A stretch of DNA of 64,000 nucleotides from Celoporthe dispersa. Its lineage: Eukaryota > Ascomycota > Sordariomycetes > Diaporthales > Cryphonectriaceae. Shown here piece by piece: positions 12,646 to 25,221 of the stretch. The stretch's first letter is position 1. The number at the start of each line of letters is the position of its first letter. The DNA is taken from the NCBI GenBank assembly GCA_016584495.1, contig WAID01000007.1:2404001-2468000 (forward strand). The letters run 5' to 3'. A model generated the notes under the pieces. That model was not told the origin of the DNA. It saw only the letters and a program-made list of their open reading frames with translations, and made no database searches. A program made the position numbers and the translations under genes.

Positions 12646-14827
12646 TCATTGCTGCTGTCCTATATCTTCATGTTGAACAACCTCTTGGCGCTCCCGTCCC
12701 TGAAAGGGGAGCACCTGGCGGGGCAGCAGCCGGAACGTCTCGTTCTTGCCGTAGAACCGACTCAGGCCCGTCTCGCCAACGTGTGTCATGTAGGATTCCA
12801 TACCTCCCTCTCCGGTCTTGTACCCCTGGCCCGCGACCTTGAGCGCCATGTCCCGCGCCGCCTTGAGGTTGGGCAGCACGCCCGGCGACGTGTACGAGCT
12901 ACCTACCACAGCTAGGGTGCCGCGGAAGGACTCGTACAGCTCGGTGTGTGCCTGAGCCATGCGTGCCCGGTGGCCCACGAGGTGCTGGGGGATGCATTCG
13001 CGGCAGACCTTGGTGGACGTGTATACAGGCTCGGCGGGTGAGATACCGAGCTGATGGGTGACGGTGTGGATTGCCATCGCAGCGGCCTCCTGTGCGTCGG
13101 GCCAGGAGTCCGGCTGTAGATAGTCCCAGTAATGACCGCCCAGCATGACAGTCAGCTTGGTGCCGCCCACGGAGGCATACTCTGGGGTGCCAGCTGCTGA
13201 TTCACGGTCCGAGTCAAAGATGACGCCGAGCGCGGCGTGCGGGTTGTCCTGCACAGGGACAGATTGCGGGATGAGATAGCCGAACCCTCGGCGAGGGTGG
13301 TTCAGGAGCGACCTGGGGAACCAGAGATTGACGACTTGTATGGTGACGGCAGTGCTCTTCTTCAGCGCAGGGAGAGCACTCCCCGACAGGTCGGCGAGGG
13401 TGCCGCTGTACAGGCTCGAGATGACCTTGTCATACCTGTGCTCCTCGGCCGGTGACGAGTGCACCACCGCCTTCCCCCTCCGCCTTCTCGTATTGGATTT
13501 TTTGTGACAGGAGTGCCCGTCTTAATGGTAACATTGTCATTGTGTCTCAGGACGTCGGCAATCGCGTTGGTCAAGGTGCTGAAGCCGCCGTGAAAGCCAA
13601 GGAAACCAGCCGGAGGACCATAGGAGCGCCAGACCTCGGGGATCTTGGGGTTTCTTGCGAGGAGGTCCCTCCCGGAGTCGTAGTCATGATCCTTGACGAC
13701 GCTCAGACCCAGGCCGGAGTGTTGAAGCTGAAGAAACAGGTTCTGCATGGTCGTCTCGGCGGCGCTCAGCTTCCAGACATCTCCTCCCCAGATGCCATGG
13801 TACAGTGCTGACACCATGTTGTTGACGAGGTCTGGACGACCAAAGGCCCTCTGGAGAAACGATCCGGTGGACATATCCTGATGGTCGGCGATTGCGATCC
13901 GTGGGGGCAAGCCTTTCGGCCTGTCCTGCTGCCATCTGAATTTCATCTCCGCATCCTGACGGTAGAGGCTCCTGGCCGAGGACAAGGTGCCTCCGAAGAG
14001 GGGCTCCGTCAGGACCTGCTTTGCGGTCCCGAGAAGCCAAGACAGTCCCGAGAGGAACGTCTTCGCATCTGGGGCTCCTGGCAGCTTGACAAGGTGGTCC
14101 GGATAGTAGATGTAGCGCTGGCTGAGGATCGAGTCCCGCCTCGTCGTCCTGGAAGGGGCGTCGGGATGGTCGTCGGGAAGCTCGTAGAGACCCAACTGCT
14201 CAATCTATAAAGGACACGCCGGGGTCAGCTGTGCACCTGGCCCTCTTGCTGCCGATACAGACAAGGTGATCACCGTACCAGGTCGAACAGCACGAAGTCC
14301 TCCCATCTGCCTAAGTTATGCTGGGGCGAGACGGCACGAGCGCCACGCTCGAAGGTGACGGTGGCCTCGTCGCCCTCTTCAGTCATGACCGGGACGTGCT
14401 CTGTGTCTATCCAGCCTCCCAGCCTGTCGGATGCCTCGTAAATGGTGATCTTGGCGTCAGGGTGGAAGCGCGTCAGGTAGTACGCGGTGGTGAGGCCAGT
14501 CAGGCCACCGCCGAGGACAGCGACATCCCTGGGCAGCTGGGGTACCGATGATGCGGCAGCATAGCTTCGTGTGCCTGGCCTGCTGCAGCCTGACCGACCG
14601 GTATCCCTCGATCGTGGCCTATGACGGGTCGGATGGGAGATAGCACTGCTCGAATAGGAGCTGCACCGCCGGCTGGCCCATGTCGAGCGCAGCAGAGGGT
14701 CGAGCTGGCGCAGGCGTCGTCTGCAGCACCGTGACGGCGGGGACAGCGATGACGACGAGGTCGGGAGGCTATAGACTCGTGAGGTCAATGAAGCTCGCAG
14801 AGCCGCATTGGTCAGGTGCGAGACCAT
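12646..14827 (-). CDS. HEM14: Protoporphyrinogen oxidase, mitochondrial (one frameshift)
   Basis: Flavoenzyme that oxidises protoporphyrinogen IX to protoporphyrin IX, the penultimate step of haem synthesis, at the mitochondrial inner membrane. Exons are 14827-14279 and 14204-12646 (intron 14205-14278, GTACGG...TATAG). The start is chosen because it begins a basic, Ser-rich presequence (MVSHLTNAALRASLTSR). The FAD-binding glycine motif VLGGGLTGLTTAYYL and the acidic strand end TIYEASDRLGGW lie near residues 100-135. Downstream, ...HGIWGGDVWKLSA and GGFSTLTNAI are typical of the family. At 13474-13478 a run of five C (G on the coding strand) needs one more base to join the two halves. With it the protein is about 702 residues, long for the family because of the presequence and linkers. 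The frameshift is best read as a sequencing error because the enzyme is essential. Confidence 0.93.
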
Positions 14828-17026
14828 ATCGCGTGCGAGGGTCCGTTCTGCAGGGGAGGTTTTCGGGTCGGGAGAGGGGATGACACAAAGGTGCCAGAGC
14901 ACATGGTGGTGCTACTGAGGTGGACGCCGCCGATGAGAGCTCGCCCACAGCGGCAGGGATCAGCTCAGCCCAGCGCAGCCAGGCGCAGGCACACACGCAC
15001 GGCGCTCGCAGCGGGCAGGCGCTATAGGGCTGATCAATCGGGTACTTCCCCTGTGGCGGGGCCCCCAACCAGAGGACAAACCCTCCTCACCCTCCTCAAA
15101 GTCTGCTGCAACCATCACTTTTGGGACGCCATCCGACAGCTCAGCGGGCAGGCAGAGATCTCTTCTGTCATGGGCCTGTGCTGGTTAGGCCTCGCACTGG
15201 TCAAGCGCAGGGCACAGTTCATCTCAACAGCTTTCATTGTCTACGGTCTGCATGCTGCGCTCCTCAAGACATGACGACAAGATGGTGCAGAGCAGATAGG
15301 TACCCTGATGATACACACAGCCAGCGGCTTGGCTGGACGAGCTTACAATGGCCCTGCCTGGAGTGGACGATCGGTGGTTTGAGCTCCTTGGACCCCATGT
15401 TCCGTCCCTCTCCCGCGCTGAAGGATGAGCGATCGAGGATCGCCCACGCCATGCATATGTGGACCACGCTTTTTCTCGACTGCTTCAGCTCACGAAACCT
15501 TTCAGGACCCCTCCTCCATCTCTCGAGCTCTGTCGGCATGCGAACCACTTTTAAGGCTCGACTCGGGCTTGAGTTCGGATCGCGGTCAGGCCCAGCAGCC
15601 ACCAGCCTTCTCCTCCCACCTTCGCCGAATTTCACCATATTCGGAGTCAGCGCTCAGGTCCCGCTTCGCTAGCAACGCCGGGTCCGAGGTCACTACAATG
15701 ATTGACCCTGCTACCTTGTCTGCCTCTGCAGGCTGTCTCATCTTGGCACCTCTCGTGTGGGGGGTGGGGAAGAGGGAGAAGGGAAGGGGGTGGAACACGA
15801 ATAATCCTCCTCCGTATTCGCCGGAATCGGGGCACCTATGAGATTAGACACATACCCAGCCTTATGCTGCAGACCACTGCGGCGGCGGCGGCGGCATCAT
15901 CATCATCTATCTGTCTGGCCAGATGCCATCACAACAGAGACCTGGCGCCCTGCCAGCGCTCCCGCGCAGCCAGCCCAGCGGGTGACAGCAGCACCATCAC
16001 AGCACAAGTATCGTTATCTCGTGTGTTGCTGATCTGCAAAGGCTGGGGGTGGGCGAGGAGTGGGAACCTTGGTCTCTGGCACTGCACAGGCAGCCCTGCT
16101 GACCTGGTGACCTTGACACACAGGCGCGGCCCCGCCTTCCGGAGGCCACACCGAGCCGAACGCTGCCGTCCGCTTGGCCATGCAATCCGGCAGCCAGTCA
16201 ACCTGCTGCTGTCAACCCCCCTTAGCCGTCATACAACATCTCCCTCCCTGCGCGCCCTTGGCCTCCTCACTGCGAGCGCTGGTGGGTTTACTTGTCACGC
16301 GGCGGCCGCCCCCCCCCCGGAAGAGCTCTCAGGAGAACAGAGGAGCTCTCTGGTCGTGATCTCGCAGGCTCCCCGGCCTACTCGTCTCGCTGTCACCGAG
16401 AATTTGGATCTGCTGTTGGCCCGCGCTGGGAGGCTGCGCCGCCCCTAAAATTTCAGCCTAAGAAGGGCTATAGAAGCTTTTGGAACCCAAGTGTGGCGGC
16501 CGAACCGGCGACCCCCACGCGCCTGAGGGGCCCACCAGCAAATTCCCGCAGTCGCCCTGGTCCCAGCACTGAAAAATTTCATCGTCTTGGGGGGGGGCGG
16601 ATGGGAGGGTTTCTTGGGGTTGGTTTTCCCCCATACAGAGTCGTGGTGTGTGTGTGTGTATACCATGATGATGTCTTTGAGGACGTCTCGAGCAGCAACA
16701 GTACAGCCACAGCAGCCAGTGTGTGCGACCAGCACGTATAACGAATGATCCAGCACCTTCGGCAAGACAGGGCTCAGCACGGCAATGCTGCTTTGGGGTC
16801 ACGCCTTGGGGCCTTGGAAGAAAACGCGGCCCACACTACACTTCTCATCCCACGCTTCTCCAGATCCAAAATTGCGTCAGGGCAGCCCTAGCGGCTCCTC
16901 GTCGGGACATGGTGCCCTGTCTGTACCTCTGTGTACCTGAACTCGGGGCACACCCTGGACGAGGAGGGCTGAGCGCGAACACAGCCGGAGGGCCGCCTGA
17001 CCAGGAGCTTGTTTCGCAGCCAGCCA

Positions 17027-17030
<4 letters not shown>

Positions 17031-17057
<27 letters not shown>
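17031..17057. repeat. (AC)n microsatellite
   Basis: Thirteen uninterrupted AC dinucleotides in intergenic DNA, seen directly. No overlapping gene. Confidence 0.95.
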
Positions 17058-17715
17058 TCCTGACTGACCTGGCCCTCTCCAGGCCTCTGGCTGCATATGG
17101 AGGGCATCCTCACAGTGCCCTGTCGTGTGACTGGCCCGCCGTCCTGCTCCCCAGAAATCCCCCCTAACCTAAAAACCGGCTGGTACTGACGGATTCTGAC
17201 GACGTTACAAGCCCTGGGCGATCTTGCACCCAAACCTGACCTGCGCACTACCGGATTCGCCAGCGCTTCCCTGACCGGTCAACGGTACCTGCGGGAACCT
17301 CTACCATTCCCCGACCCCTGCTGGCGCACCCCGAGCTGACCCAGGAACGAGCCGGGGGGGGTTTACATCAAAAGCAATGGGGGCCCGCTGACGGCAGTGA
17401 CCAAGCCGTCGAACAGGGACGGTGCTCGTCTCCTCGGACCTGATGTCGTGGATTATAATAACCCCTCCCCCGGGGCAGCCCTTTTAGCCACCTCGTGATG
17501 TCCATCTTCAGTCTTGATTCTGTCTAGATCTAGCCCTCGCCCTACAAGCCGTCCCCTATTCTGGCCGCCCTCCCATCCCCCTCGACCCAACCGAGCCAAG
17601 TTCTCCCTTGCCTGGTACGACATATAGCCACATACCGCGCCTGCGTGTGCCTTGTTGTGCCATTGCTGCCTTGGTCTTTACCTCTTGCACAAATTACACA
17701 AACCAAAAATAAAAC

Positions 17716-17720
<5 letters not shown>

Positions 17721-17754
<34 letters not shown>
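17721..17754. repeat. (GA)n microsatellite in the probable gluconokinase leader
   Basis: Seventeen uninterrupted GA dinucleotides, preceded by an A-rich stretch, about 160 bp upstream of the ATG at 17917. Purine-rich tracts are common in fungal promoters and leaders; any regulatory role is inference. Confidence 0.95.
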
Positions 17755-17758
<4 letters not shown>

Positions 17759-17916
17759 AAAGAGGACTCACCACCGGAGAATGCTACAATAACGTCGCCC
17801 CTGAGTCAACTCTGTTCCCTTGATCCACCAAAACACCACACAACCGCCTGAAGACCCCTCCTCGACACACACCTGCTTGTCTCCCGCCCCAGACGAAAAA
17901 AAGAACACCAGCCACC

Positions 17917-18696
17917 ATGCTCTCCTACGATACCCCCATGTCCATCAACGGACAGTCTCCGGCGTCACCGACCAACATCACGGCAGCCCGACAAGTCATG
18001 GCCCCTACTGCCCCCCTGAAGGTATCCATGCCTGCGGACAAGAGCATGAACAGCAAGACCACGGCCTTTGGCCTCGATGTCCACCCTGCACACCATCATA
18101 TCTGGCTGGTGACCGGACCGGCCGGCTGCGGCAAGACCACGGTCGCAACCCACCTGGCCAAGGCACTGGGCATACCCTATGTGGAGGGAGATGAGGTATG
18201 CCGCGGAGAGGCCCTGTCATGACAATGCCTGCCGCAACGTCTCGCTGACGCACCTTCTTAGTTCCACTCTGCAGAGAACATCACCAAGATGAGCCTGGGC
18301 CAGGCACTCACAGACGAGGACCGGTGGGACTGGCTCACCCGCCTCCGGGAGGAGGCACTGAAGCAGCTCGCCCTGGGCCACGACGGTGTGGTCGTCACCT
18401 GCTCAGCGCTCAAGCGGAAGTACCGGGACGTGATCCGCGTGGCGCCTTACTTCTCGCCAGGGCTCCAGGTCCACTTCATCTACCTCGACGCCCCCGAGGA
18501 GGTACTGCAGCAGAGGGTTGCCAAGCGCCAGGGCCACTACATGGGTGCCGGGATGGTCCAGAGCCAGATTGCCATCCTGCAGCCGCCAATGCGGGACGAG
18601 GTGGACTGCATCACTATCGATGTCAGCAGGTCTGGGGATGAGGTCTGCAGGGATGCGCTCGACCAGGTCGTCACGAAGCTGGCAGAGGACCAATGA
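17917..18696 (+). CDS. Gluconokinase (GntK family)
   Basis: Phosphorylates D-gluconate to 6-phosphogluconate with ATP, feeding the pentose phosphate pathway; probably cytosolic. Exons are 17917-18195 and 18262-18696, joined in phase 0 (GTATGC...TCTTAG), giving 237 residues. The P-loop GPAGCGKTT lies near residues 68-76. The intron splits the substrate-binding motif EGDE|FHSAENITKMSLGQALTDEDR, which matches the GntK pattern (GD-LH-ANV-KM--G-PLTDEDR). CSALKRKYRD follows, another family signature. The first 60 or so residues, before the core fold, form a Ser/Pro/Thr-rich extension not found in bacterial GntK. It has no clear targeting signal. The frame is intact. Confidence 0.92.
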
Positions 18697-21425
18697 CGCT
18701 GGTGCCCACGCTCCACAAGCCATCTTGTCAGAAATGATTCTTGTTTTTTTTTTTTTTTGGCCCTCTCTTGACTGTCCGCTCAGGTCATGAGCAGCCTACG
18801 GGATGACTCAGGGTTTGTTATGTCTGCATTTGGGATTGGTCTACACACACATACACACGGCGTAACGTTATGGACCGGCGAACTTTGGACCAGGGGAACA
18901 TGATTTAAAATTTTTTCTGGATTTCTAAAGTTTTTGTTTTATTTCCCTTCCAGATACCAAAGAAGGAGAGAGAGCATTCGAGGAATTACTGGTGTGGCTG
19001 CAAAGGGCCGACACCTCGCGAGACGAAAAGGCATTCACCAAAGGTTAGGCGCGTGCGACCATGGGCGCAACGTATCACTGGGGGGAGGACGAGGAAGAAG
19101 CAAAGACAGTCGAGACGCTGCATGGACATGGATTCCTCCAGCCTATCGGAAGACTCTGGACGCAACAGCCGTCATCAGAAGGGGAGGGGGAGAGAAAGAG
19201 AGAGAGAGAGAGAAAGTACGGCTCCGGGCATTGGAGGAGCAGCGCTAAGACTCGAAGAAGCAAAGCAGATCACGAGCCTATTCGCCTGCTCATCTAGAGA
19301 CAGAAGAACGAAAGCATCACATCATCAATATTTAGGTAATTGCTTGTTACGTGGCACCCCTCCTGCGCCCTTGTTCGTTTTCCCCCGGTCGAGTACGAGA
19401 TGCCCACACCCAGCGTAAGCCGCTGTGTTATACCGGAAGCAAGCCATGCTGTTGCTTGCGGACCGTCAAGCCTAGAATAAAGTGTTCTGCCCTCGGCTTA
19501 TCTCCCTCTCCCTCTTTGTGAAGAATTACCCCATCGGGACCGCGATGCAACCACCAGACACCTAAAAGAGGCGTTGATCTGCGACGGACCTTGCTGCATT
19601 GCAAATTGGCCGGTCTGCTATTTCCCCAAGGAAACGAGAAGGGGAAAAGAAAGAGAGAAAAAAAGAGGATCAAAAAAACTCCGGACAGAATCTTCCATGC
19701 AGGTAAGATGTGAGCAGGATCCCTCCCGCCCAATCAAGGCAAATAAGACACAAACAGGCTGCTGGGCCCCTCCCCCTCCCCCCCCTTCACACACCACCCA
19801 CCCAGGAAAGTGAGCTTCTTGACCGGTCAGTGCAAGTCGCATAACTAGTTTCGATAGGCGACGTTGCTGAGCGGGTCACCTGAGTGGCATGTGCACTAGC
19901 CATCTCCTTACTTCCCCTTCCCTTCTTTCTTCTTCTCCTCCTCCGTGTCTCTCTGTCTCTGTGGTTTCTTCTTGTTTCTTCGGGCCTCCTCCTGACCCCC
20001 AGCACATCCCGAGATGACGAGATGAGGAATGACGCACTGCATGCAGGGCCAGGCCACACGGCACTCGGGACCCGGGACCATTAAATATCGCCCCAGGGAG
20101 GTCCGATTCGACCACGTGTGCCTGCTGACACGCCTTGGCATACTGATGATGAGATGTGGTTCTGGCCAGGCCAATCTGAAGGTGGAGAGGGGATAGGGAG
20201 ACAAGGAAGAAAGAGAAAGAGAGAGAGGGATTTTTTTTTAAAAAAAAATGGGTAGGGGAAGGAAAAGAAAAAAGAGGTAATTCTCCCATTGGCAGCCCTA
20301 CCTATCCTTTTGGTCGGGAATTATTTCCCGCGGGATACCGTTCCTCTGCCACGGTATCCCCCTTCATTTACTTACTTTTACATTACATCACCTGCAGTCA
20401 AGTACGTATAGGTATCAAAGATGTTTCCGAAAAGAAGGGAGGAAAGAAGAAGAAGGTGATGAAAGTGCCGGAGAGAGAAGAGCGCCTCGGGGGAGGGGGG
20501 GACACACTCTCTCTCCCTGTGTCTCTTCCCCCGTGTTATTCCCTCGCGTCCAATCCCCTTCCTGTTTCCTTTCTCTTACTCCTCATATTGCCTGCTGCGC
20601 CATGGTACTACCATGGTGGTGTGTTGTCTCTCCCTCAGTCCGGGGGCCTCCACGCGAGATGACTGCAGCCAGACGGATCAGGCCAGGCCAGGCCCTGGGC
20701 GCCGTAAAGTCCCGGCACTCCTCACTGCCACCCCACGGTTCCGATTCCCCCGGGATGTGGAATGACCCCCTTGCGTTGTGTCGAGGACATGCGAGGGAGA
20801 GACAGAAAAAGGAAGCCGGTCCAGGCACATACTGTATGTATGCAGGAGAGTACTGACTGGATGACCGCGCCGCTGTAGGACGAAGAGGAAGAAAAGGAAA
20901 GAAGAAAAGACAAAAAAAAAAAGAAGGGTGGAGCTCACTCACTCACACTCGACCTGGGGGGGGAGGGTGGGAGGACAGCTGGCTGGGCGCTTTCCCTGGT
21001 CCTCCCTGTGAGGCGTCTGAGAGACCTCCGCCGTCCGCGGAAGCCCCATCATGTGGGCGTGCCGGTGGTGGTGGTCACGAGGAGAAGAGAGAGACGGGAA
21101 ATGGTCTCTGGCTCCCGAGGGACGAGACGGATGAGGACGACGTGACCTGGTGAAGGTCGATGGCCGGTCCTACTTGCGAGATCGGCATATATGCACTATT
21201 ACTGTTCGTCTGCTGGTGTAGGGCGAACAAGGCCGGCTCGTGAGCGTGTTTGTAGTGGAGATACGCATGCGTCGACCTATGGATGAATATAGCTACTACA
21301 CCTTGATGTTTGACTTGTCCAGGCGCCATGGACGAGAATGCTTCCGATATGGATACAATAAATTGGTGTCAATTGTTTTTATAAATCTACTCACAGGATC
21401 CCAAGGTTTAATTATTTTTTTTCTC
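18697..21425. other. Intergenic region between convergent gluconokinase and BCKDH E2
   Basis: 2.7 kb lying between two 3' ends. It contains a T12 tract at 18746-18757, purine-rich DNA at 19190-19215, pyrimidine-rich DNA at 19900-19960 and a T9A9 self-complementary tract at 20231-20248. No reading frame shows a domain or splice pattern I can support, and I see no tRNA. Confidence 0.55.
20231..20248. repeat. T9A9 self-complementary tract
   Basis: Nine T followed directly by nine A, a perfect palindrome in gene-free DNA. Exact length is uncertain because homopolymers in this sequence show indels. Confidence 0.8.
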
Positions 21426-23109
21426 TCACCTCAGATGCATAACCATGACATCCGGCTCCTCCACCAGCGCCCTCACCACACCCGCCGCCCTGGCCATCGT
21501 CGCCCCGTCCACAACCCTGTGGTCCGCCGACCAGCTAAAGTTACACACCTTGCGCAGACCCCTCACCCTCCACCCGCCGGCGGCTCCCTCCTCCTCTTCC
21601 ACGTCCGGCACGTCCCGCATGCGGCCCACGCCGAGGATGGCGAGCTGCCCCTCCACGATGACGGGGCTGCAGTACGTCCCGCCGATGCTGCCGATGTTGC
21701 TGACGGAGATGGTCCCGCCGGACATGTCCTGTGGGCCGAGCCGCCCCGCCACGGCGAGCCCCTGCAGCCGGGCGAGCTCGGCGGCGAGGGTGAGGATGCT
21801 GTGGGCGGCGACGTCCCTGACGACCGGCACGAGCAGGCCGGAGGGGTGTCCATCGCCACGCCTATGTTGTGCTGTGCGCGGTAGACGAGGGATGGCTTGG
21901 TGGACGGGTCGGGGCCGGCGTCGACGCGGGCGTTGAGGATGGGGTATTGCTGCAGGGCGATGGAGACGGCTTTGATGATGAAGGGCAGGTAGGAGAGCTT
22001 CGACACGCCGCCCCCTGCGTTGGGGACCACGTGGGCTGCGGGCGAGGCGGGGGCCGCGAGGACCTTGTTGAGCCGGCCGCGCAGGGCGGACAGCTCGGTG
22101 AGGTCGATCTCGTCGGCATACAGGAAGTGCGGGATGCTGAGCGAGCGGGTCATGGTCCTAAACATGCCCTCCTGCGTCTTCGTCAAGGGCTGCCTGGTCT
22201 CTACCTGTGCGCCGGACGACGGGCTCCACGCGGCGGGGGGAGCTCCGGGACGTGTGGCTTGTTGTGCGGCTGCTCCGCTGTCTCTCGCCTCGATGAAGCG
22301 GTATATGTCCTCCTTGAGCACACGCCCGTCCCTGCCCGTCCCATCGATCTCCAGGATATCCACCTTCATCTCCTTGCAGAGGTGCCTCACAGCCGGCGTC
22401 GCAAGCGCAGCATGTTTTCCCTTTGGCTTTGGCGCCGTCGTCTCCACCGCCTCATCCGCCGCTGGAGCTGTCACCGGCCCCTGTGGAGCCCCTCGGGTGC
22501 TCTGTCTGGAGTCAGGCACGGACGCCTCCGCCGTATCTGCAGCCCCGGGCGTCGTCAGCTCGTCCAGCGCCTCCTGGCTCACGTCGCCCTGGATGTCGAT
22601 GTCGACAAAGGGCTTGCCGACCCTGGCCATCTCGCCGGCCTCGTAGTAGAGCTTCTTGACGACGCCCTCGAAGCGGGAGGTGATCTCGACCGAGGCCTTG
22701 TCGCTCTGGACCTCACACAGCTTGGAGAACTCCTCGACGCGGGCGCCGGGCTCGACGAACCACTGGATGATCTCGCACTCGACGATGCCTGTGTGTCGGG
22801 AGAAGAAGGAAGAAGAAAAAGGTCAGCCTGGGGCTCACAGCAGGGAGATGATGACAGAGGAGAGGCCTGGTGGGTACCTTCGCCTATGTCTGCCAGCAGG
22901 ACAGGCTTCACTGCCTCCAGCCCCGGGCTCGAGTGGAAGCTTCTTGCCGGCTGGAAGGGAGCAGCATATCTCCTCCTGGGTTCGGACGGGAGTGTCCTTG
23001 AGGTTGAGGCGGCGACTGTTGTCCCGTATGCCGCTGGGGAGAGTCGACTTAAACGCCGAGCCAGCTGCCATTGTAACCGCACCGCACGAGGCGTCCGTCG
23101 CACGAACAT
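21426..23109 (-). CDS. Branched-chain 2-oxoacid dehydrogenase E2 (lipoamide acyltransferase), one frameshift
   Basis: Mitochondrial core subunit that transfers branched acyl groups from lipoyl-lysine to CoA in Val, Leu and Ile breakdown. Exons are 23109-22878 and 22788-21426 (intron 22789-22877, GTACCC...ACACAG). With one base added at 21843-21846 the product is about 531 residues. The N-terminus is a basic presequence (MFVRRTPRAVRLQWQLARR). The lipoyl domain follows with EVQSDKASVEITSRFEG, where the Lys is lipoylated. This sequence is typical of BCKDH E2, whereas pyruvate dehydrogenase E2 has ETDKA. The subunit-binding domain is ATPAVRHLCKEMKVD, and the C-terminal catalytic domain ends with FSWSADHRVVDGATMAR, holding the catalytic His and Asp. 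Without the missing base the frame leaves NIGVAMDTP and destroys the acyltransferase end. Confidence 0.93.
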
Positions 23110-23704
23110 GCTGTGTATATATGCGTGTGTGTGTGTGTGTGTGTGGGCAAAGATAGAAGGAGGCAGAGCAAAAAAAGAAGAAGACGAGACAGCCGCTGCG
23201 AGACTACATCGTGAAGGAGCAGGACGGAGGAAGAGAGAGAGAGAGGAGAGGCGCACAGAGCAGAGGGTTTATCGCTGTGTTTCTTTCTCCGCAAAGCCGC
23301 ACCCCCGCGGCATTGTGAGTCCAACGATTACGGGCGAGCGTGGTTGTCGACGGCTCTTTGGTCTGGACATGACGTTGAGGTGCTTCCCCAAAACACCGTC
23401 GATAGCCGAGCAGCTGGTTGGACCTCCCAGGACCTGCCAGGGCTTCCCCACAGAGCCTGGCACGGGTGGATTAGGTGGTGCAACAGGGGGGGCCCGACGG
23501 GGGACGGAGAAAGGGTGGTAGTGGTAGCTGCACTGGCAGTCCCGTAGCGGGGGCCCAAAGACCCTTGCATTTCCGTGGGGCCAGCGCCAAAAATATTCCC
23601 CCCCCCAAGGCTCAGGCTCGGGAAGGACCAGCAGGACAGTCACTAGATATTGGATATTCTGGCAACCAACCAACCTGGGCCTGGTGCCATTCATTCCCAG
23701 GACG
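23110..23704. promoter_or_regulatory. Shared upstream region of divergent BCKDH E2 and ATP10
   Basis: 595 bp between two divergent ATGs, so both promoters must lie here. A (GT)10 repeat at 23125-23145 sits about 15 bp upstream of the E2 ATG, in its leader. No specific factor site can be named with confidence. Confidence 0.5.
23125..23145. repeat. (GT)n microsatellite in the E2 leader
   Basis: Ten GT units read directly from the sequence. On the transcribed strand this is a CA repeat immediately before the E2 start codon. Confidence 0.9.
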
Positions 23705-24898
23705 ATGGAGACGACGAGCGCCGCAATGCTCCCAAGGACAATAGCGAGGTCCCTCTGGAGACCGTCAAGCCAGCAGCAGCCAGCGGCGGCAGCATGTGTC
23801 CTCTGCCGGTGGAGGAGCTTCAGCACGACGTATCCTCGCCTGGCCGACCCTCCCAGGCCGAGGGACAGGTTCAAGGCCCCGTCAGGCGGCCCAGGAGGTG
23901 CGGCGAGAGATGAGGCCGCAGCTTCTGCAGAGATACCAGCACCAGCAGCAGCTCTTGGTCCGGGTCCCGGTCCGCTGGCACACGCACCGCGATCCTACGG
24001 GAGGCGTGTCGAAAACTTCACCCCGACCACCCTGCTCCGGCCGATAGGCATGAACCGCCCGCCTAACCCGGGCGAGAACACCGGCCTGGATTCGCGGTCC
24101 ATCAAGCAGCGGCGGGATGACTTTGTCAACTGGGAGAAGCACCTCAAGAGGCGCGAGGAGCTGTGAGTCCCCCCCCACCACCTTACCTCTCCTGCCCACG
24201 ACGCCGTATGTTGGACTGATGTGCGTGTGTGTGTGTGTCTTGTCTTTCCCCTGCACCTCAGGAAATCCCAGATGGCCCGCCCCTACTTTCGCGACTGGTC
24301 GAACCTCAACCTCCACAAGGGCAAGACCTTCATCGCGCCCCCGCGGCTCTTCAAACATGACCGCTCCCTCTATTTCCCAAACCTCTTTGGCCACACCCTC
24401 CTCAAGAGCACCTCGCTCCCGCGCAACACCACCCCGGTCCTCCAGGGCAAGGCCTCCGTCATCGCCGTCTTCAGCACCGGCTGGGCCGAGAGGCAGACCC
24501 TCTCGTTCACGTCGGAGACGAGCAACCCGGAGCTTCACAAGATCCTGAAGGAGTATAAGGGCCGTGCCCAGCTGGTGCGGGTCAACATCGAGAACCAGTC
24601 GCGGCTGCGGTACTGGATCCTCAGGGCCATGGCGCCGTTCGTGCGGCGGAATTTCAGGGAGGAGAACTGGGACAAGTACTTCATGGTGAGGAGCGGCATC
24701 TCGGATGAGATCAGGGAGTCAATTGGGTATCTAAACAGCAAGGTCGGGTACGTGTACCTGGTCGACGGGGACTGCAGGCTGCGCTGGGCCGGGAGCGGGC
24801 CTGCACAGCCGGACGAGGTGCAGAGCTTGACAAAGGGCCTCGCGAAGCTCATGGACGAGATGAAGAGGGGCGTCTGGTCTGGAGCGAACCTCAGGTGA
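23705..24898 (+). CDS. ATP10: Mitochondrial ATP synthase assembly factor ATP10
   Basis: Inner-membrane chaperone needed to assemble the F0 sector (subunit 6/Atp6) of ATP synthase. Exons are 23705-24162 and 24262-24898 (GTGAGT...CCTCAG), giving 364 residues. The start at 23705 is the first in-frame ATG; 23726 (MLPRTIARSLWR) also begins a good mitochondrial presequence. A low-complexity Ala/Pro/Gly linker follows. The ATP10 domain occupies roughly the C-terminal 220 residues, with family features such as ARPYFRDWSNLNLHKGKTF, FPNLFGHTL, a thioredoxin-like segment around VIAVFSTGWAERQTLSF, and GYVYLVDGDCRLRWAGSG near the end. The frame is intact. It is divergent from the BCKDH E2 gene and convergent with GOS1. 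Confidence 0.92.
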
Positions 24899-25221
24899 GG
24901 AAGACGCTCCCGCAGGCCAGGCCTTGGTGACCGTAAAAAGAAAGACAAGACGATAAACAGGCAGGGCACAGACTATCACCACTTCAAAGATACCCAAACA
25001 ATTGTAAAATTTCCATGCCAACCAACAAGTGGGGTCCCTAAACGCCCAAACGCCGTGCCGTGAAACTCAGAATGCTCTGCAGAAGTCGTCATCCAAAAAG
25101 GAACCACCCCCGCCCCCTTCCACCCCCCCAAGAATAAAAATACCTTCCACATCCCAACGTGCGCTCTTTACCCGGCGCTGCTTCCAGTAGTGATAAGAGA
25201 GAAGCGCGGCTGCTCTCCTGC
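24899..25221. other. 3' region between convergent ATP10 and GOS1
   Basis: 323 bp between two stop codons, expected to hold both 3' UTRs. Nothing else seen. Confidence 0.6.

Larger units (their letters stand above)
14828..17916. other. Intergenic region upstream of divergent HEM14 and gluconokinase
   Basis: About 3.1 kb between two divergently transcribed genes. It should contain both promoters and leaders. I see an (AC)13 repeat at 17031-17057 and a (GA)17 repeat at 17721-17754, the second about 160 bp upstream of the gluconokinase start and probably in its leader. Open frames up to about 250 codons exist but lack splice-compatible neighbours or recognisable motifs. Confidence 0.55.

Noticed and set aside
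15702..16448. Plus-strand 248-codon open frame
   Set aside because: Low-complexity composition, no motif, several overlapping open frames on both strands, and no splice partner. It is promoter-side DNA of the gluconokinase gene.
21869..23521. Plus-strand 550-codon open frame
   Set aside because: It lies opposite the BCKDH E2 exons and intron. The E2 frame on the minus strand has clear lipoyl and acyltransferase motifs, so this is a shadow.
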